In this document: in pieces, positions 6,086 to 6,833 of the stretch
How positions within the stretch are numbered: position 1 is the stretch's first letter
Layout of the letters: every line of letters starts with the position of its first letter
Source of the DNA: an uncultured Clostridia bacterium
Lineage (GTDB): Bacteria; Bacillota_A; Clostridia; Oscillospirales; Ruminococcaceae
Direction: 5' to 3'
NCBI GenBank assembly: GCA_947169455.1
Contig: CAMVPV010000070.1
Location: forward strand, 1-6,833
DNA length: 6,833 nt
The notes under the pieces: generated by a model
Told to the model about the DNA's origin: nothing
Database searches by the model: none
Seen by the model: only the letters and a program-made list of their open reading frames with translations
Program-made: the position numbers and the translations under genes

Positions 6086-6114
6086 AAAAAGCACCGGAAC
6101 ATCTGCACCGGTGC
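6086..6114 (-). terminator. Intrinsic terminator of the MBG-dockerin gene
   Basis: On the minus strand GCACCGG (6114-6108) pairs with CCGGTGC (6097-6091) across a ten-base loop and is followed by five U (6090-6086). It lies 17 bases after the stop codon at 6131. The first arm is also part of a ten-base self-palindrome, GCACCGGTGC (6105-6114), so a competing small fold is possible. Confidence 0.5.
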
Positions 6115-6130
6115 CTTTTATGGATACTGT

Positions 6131-6833
6131 TCAGTTTTTCTTTGAATTTTCGATATCCTGTCTCATCTTTATGATATCTTTTCCGTTGATAACGTTGTCG
6201 CCATTGAAATCGAGCGCCTGAACATATTCGCCATTTCCGAAAATGAATTGTGCCGCGTACTGCTTCACGTCCTCATCATCGACGCTGCCGTTACCGGTGA
6301 TATCATACGGTTTTTTCTCGCCTATTGTGAACGTACCTTTCACGAATGTGACGGTGTAATTTCCCTGCACTGCGTTGCCGGTGGGAATTATTTCGTATGT
6401 TCCCGCCGATTCTCCATGTGTGCAGCTTACCGAATAAGTTACCGTATCCGTTCCGAAAGTACCGCTCACTGTTGCGGTGAATTCGGGGTCGGGAGCGCCG
6501 AAGTTCTTTGAAGTGCTATCCGCGGTGACTTTAACATCTGCCCGTGCAATAGTAACTTTCACGCTTGCGGGGGTAGTGCTCGTATGATTATTATCGCCCT
6601 CAACCTTGTACCATACGGTGTAAGTGCCGGCATCTTTTCCGGTGGGGATTTTTTCTGAATATGTCCCGTCCTTGGAAAGACTGTAGATCATTGTTCCGCC
6701 GGTGGGAGTTCCCGCTGTTACGAGCGCCTGCGCGGTTCCGTTATATGTGAGTTCGTTGGGGTTGGGAGCAGCTGCCTCTGCGCCGGACATATTTATGTTG
6801 AAATTCGCTGTTGCAGAACCGGATTTGTAGTTA
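6131..6833 (-). CDS. Extracellular MBG-domain protein with C-terminal dockerin, 5' end missing
   Basis: The frame stays open to the window edge, with 14 codons beyond the ATG at 6790, so that ATG is internal and the N-terminus, probably with the signal peptide and main domain, is outside. 6548-6766 encode a first beta domain with LTYNGTAQALV and DAGTYTVWYKVEGDNN, typical of MBG-like tandem domains. 6323-6541 encode a second (MBG_2 type) with NFGAPDPEFTATVSG and GNYTVTFVKGTFTI. 6152-6304 encode a dockerin-like pair of calcium loops: DITGNGSVDDED and DFNGDNVINGKD, both with acidic or Asn residues at positions 1, 5, 9 and 12 and the expected F-helix after each. Dockerins dock secreted proteins to cohesins on scaffoldins in Ruminococcus and Clostridium, but stand-alone versions occur. 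Position 3 of the first loop is Thr rather than Asn or Asp. The catalytic or adhesive part is not visible. Confidence 0.5.
   Translation of the reverse strand, partial: NYKSGSATANFNINMSGAEAAAPNPNELTYNGTAQALVTAGTPTGGTMIYSLSKDGTYSEKIPTGKDAGTYTVWYKVEGDNNHTSTTPASVKVTIARADVKVTADSTSKNFGAPDPEFTATVSGTFGTDTVTYSVSCTHGESAGTYEIIPTGNAVQGNYTVTFVKGTFTIGEKKPYDITGNGSVDDEDVKQYAAQFIFGNGEYVQALDFNGDNVINGKDIIKMRQDIENSKKN

Overview
This is a chromosomal-looking stretch from a Gram-positive, anaerobic gut or rumen type bacterium of the Clostridia, most likely Ruminococcus or a close Oscillospiraceae relative. The case is an inference from gene content: a dockerin-type C-terminus behind MBG (bacterial Ig-like) domains, lipoproteins with long Thr/Ser/Glu/Ala linkers, a flavodoxin-ferredoxin fusion of the EFR1 type, GGAGG-type ribosome binding sites and textbook sigma-A promoters. 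No rRNA, tRNA, CRISPR array, transposase or phage gene is visible.

Layout. (1) 1-990, plus strand: the 3' part of a secreted-type protein with an SH3b domain, a middle domain that may be IseA-like, and a small C-terminal domain. It ends at a strong hairpin (1003-1045) that also serves the converging minus-strand genes. Everything after this is on the minus strand. (2) 3354 down to 1057: a two-gene operon with a consensus promoter (TTGACA, 17 bp, TATAAT) next to a perfect palindrome. It encodes a lipoprotein with a Thr/Glu-rich linker (3289-2048) and, 40 bp later, a secreted protein made almost wholly of MORN repeats (2007-1057). (3) 4474-3449: a single lipoprotein with a similar linker and an extracellular beta-type domain, followed at once by a 14-bp-stem terminator. 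(4) 5949-4598: a TetR-family regulator and an EFR1-type flavodoxin/ferredoxin protein 14 bp apart, under a promoter whose -10 box lies inside a 16-bp operator-like palindrome. (5) 6833-6131: the 3' end of a large extracellular protein with MBG domains and a dockerin-like pair of calcium loops, followed by its own terminator.

How the parts may work together. Five of the seven genes appear to encode exported proteins. The lipoprotein-MORN operon and the SH3b protein opposite it look like a cell-envelope cluster. The lipoprotein and the SH3b protein may share a domain recalling IseA, an inhibitor of cell-wall endopeptidases, but that similarity is weak and read by eye. The TetR-EFR1 pair is a separate self-regulated redox unit with an unknown signal and substrate. 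I see no clear sign of a wholly new system; the secreted MORN protein with its two-repeat super-period and partner lipoprotein is the least conventional part.
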